A program made the translations under genes and the position numbers. Positions 5,975 to 6,934 of a DNA stretch of 6,934 bases are shown one piece after another; positions within the stretch are counted from its first letter, which is position 1; every line of letters starts with the position of its first letter. The DNA is from Pedobacter sp. (GTDB taxonomy: Bacteria; Bacteroidota; Bacteroidia; Sphingobacteriales; Sphingobacteriaceae), in NCBI GenBank assembly GCA_028287885.1, contig JAQBOT010000087.1:1-6934 (forward strand), read 5' to 3'. The notes below the pieces were generated by a model that worked only from the letters and a program-made list of their open reading frames with translations, was not told where the DNA came from and did not search any database.

Positions 5975-6934
5975 ATGAATAGGCTGCTTAGCATCATTTC
6001 TTGTAGCTTACTACCCCTCTATGTTCTTGTCCATTCGCCGGCTTCAACGCCGGCGCATGTGACTAGGATCGCGGGATATGCTAAAGCAGAAACGTATTAT
6101 ACGTTGCAGGACTTCAGCCAGGTTAAGAAATTTGACTCACACATTCACTTAAACACGCTTGAGCCTACCTTTATCAAGCTTGCGCAAAGAAACAATTTCC
6201 ATTTTCTGGATATTGTGGACGACCGGCCTTTTGGATTACCGATGGCGGGGCAGGAGGAAATTGCGGTACAGGATCTGAAGAGTTTTCCGCAGCAAATGGC
6301 ATTTGCAACTACATTTTCCGTGAAGGATTGGAACGATGCCGACTGGGCCGAAAAGACCATTGAAAGCTTGAAGCATTCCTTTGCCAATGGAGCAAAGGCC
6401 GTAAAGATCTGGAAGAACATTGGCATGAGCCTGCGCGACAAAGACGGCAAGTTCGTTATGGTGGATGATCGAAGGTTAGATCCGGTGTTGGATTATCTGG
6501 AAAAGAACCGCATTCCGCTTGTGGGGCATAATGGTGAGCCCCGGGATTGCTGGTTGCCTTTGGACAAGATGACCTTTAGCCAGGACTATTATGGCGCACA
6601 CCCGGAATACCACATGTACTTGCATCCCGAATACCCTTCCTATATGGATCAGATCAATGCCCGGGATAACATGCTGAAAAAACATCCAAACCTGCAATTC
6701 ATTGGCGCACATTTGGGAAGCCTGGAATGGAGCCTGGATGAACTCGGCAAACGACTTGACCTTTACCCGAACATGCGTGTGGATCTCTCCAGAATGACCA
6801 ACCTGCAGCTCCATGCCTTGCGCGACAGGCAAAAGACCTGTAATTTCTTTATTAAATACCAGGATCGGCTGGTTTATGGTACCGACCAGGCGATCAATGC
6901 GGCAGCAGATCCTGCAAAGCTAGAACAGCGTGTA
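5975..6934 (+). CDS. Exported amidohydrolase-family protein (PF04909 type), 3' end beyond window
   Basis: The first 320 codons are present and the frame is still open at the edge. The start ATG is one base after the susD stop, so it belongs to the same operon. A basic start and a hydrophobic segment (L4-V19) suggest a signal peptide, with cleavage possible after A23 or A27. C10 resembles a lipobox cysteine but lies too close to the N-terminus. The TIM-barrel amidohydrolase signature follows: H56-x-H58 in FDSHIHL, GAKAVKIWKN (139-148), H185 in GHNGEP, H246 in GAHLGSLEW, and D304 in YGTDQ. H56, H58, H185, H246 and D304 are the expected metal-site and catalytic residues; K144 or K147 is a candidate lysine ligand. 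The PF04909 family includes lactonases, decarboxylases and hydratases, so the reaction cannot be assigned. I recognise the WKNIGMSLRDKDGKF and HPEYHMYLHPEYPSY wording as that of an uncharacterised Bacteroidota amidohydrolase subgroup. Context suggests periplasmic action on the imported substrate. Confidence 0.9.
   Translation, partial: MNRLLSIISCSLLPLYVLVHSPASTPAHVTRIAGYAKAETYYTLQDFSQVKKFDSHIHLNTLEPTFIKLAQRNNFHFLDIVDDRPFGLPMAGQEEIAVQDLKSFPQQMAFATTFSVKDWNDADWAEKTIESLKHSFANGAKAVKIWKNIGMSLRDKDGKFVMVDDRRLDPVLDYLEKNRIPLVGHNGEPRDCWLPLDKMTFSQDYYGAHPEYHMYLHPEYPSYMDQINARDNMLKKHPNLQFIGAHLGSLEWSLDELGKRLDLYPNMRVDLSRMTNLQLHALRDRQKTCNFFIKYQDRLVYGTDQAINAAADPAKLEQRV
6032..6059. other. GC-rich inverted repeat inside the amidohydrolase signal region
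   Basis: CGCCGGC (6036-6042) and GCCGGCG (6049-6055) form a perfect 7-bp stem around the loop TTCAAC. After one mismatch the stem gains three more pairs (CAT 6032-6034 with ATG 6057-6059). It lies about 60 nt into the amidohydrolase gene, within codons for the end of the putative signal peptide. No T-run follows, so it is not a classical terminator. It could slow translation, or mark an RNA-processing or stability boundary between susCD and the enzyme genes. Confidence 0.45.

Noticed and set aside
5975..6004. Lipoprotein signal for the amidohydrolase based on I7-I-S-C10
   Set aside because: The pattern fits a lipobox, but only six hydrophobic residues precede the cysteine, too few for a normal lipoprotein signal. 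A signal peptidase I site further on is more likely.
6145..6832. Two minus-strand open frames of about 100-120 codons opposite the amidohydrolase
   Set aside because: They lie entirely antisense to a frame with clear catalytic motifs, and their translations show no family features. They are shadows of the real gene.

Overview
The window looks like one end of a polysaccharide-utilisation-type locus from the Bacteroidota, most probably a Sphingobacteriaceae (Pedobacter-like) bacterium. The main evidence is an adjacent SusC/RagA-type TonB-dependent transporter and SusD/RagB-type surface lipoprotein, which as a pair are a Bacteroidota hallmark. The wording of the LacI-type regulator and of the C-terminal protein also resembles proteins I associate with Pedobacter-type genomes. 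No database search was possible.

Layout: bases 1-263 hold no convincing gene. They carry a small GC hairpin and a degenerate 11-bp-period tandem array, then an AT-rich stretch leading into a LacI/GalR-family regulator (264-1292, +). A 177-bp intergenic region follows. It contains two operator-like sites that match the PurR/CcpA-type LacI-family palindrome, with centres 21 bp apart (two helical turns). It also holds an AT-rich promoter-like stretch, a further 14-bp dyad, and an 11-codon upstream frame whose stop overlaps the next start. Then come a SusC-like transporter (1470-4502), a SusD-like lipoprotein (4513-5973), and the first 320 codons of an exported PF04909-type amidohydrolase (5975 to the window edge). 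Gaps of 10 bp and 1 bp make these three genes almost certainly one transcription unit.

Inferred working model: the LacI-type protein binds the paired sites upstream of susC and controls the operon in response to an intracellular ligand, probably a sugar or a product of the imported substrate. The SusD-like lipoprotein captures the substrate at the cell surface, the SusC-like protein imports it through the outer membrane with TonB energy, and the amidohydrolase acts on it in the periplasm. The substrate cannot be read from this window. No glycoside hydrolase, lyase or esterase is present here, so the visible enzymology is a metal-dependent hydrolase or lyase. That is the least ordinary aspect of the locus. 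The operon probably continues past the right edge.
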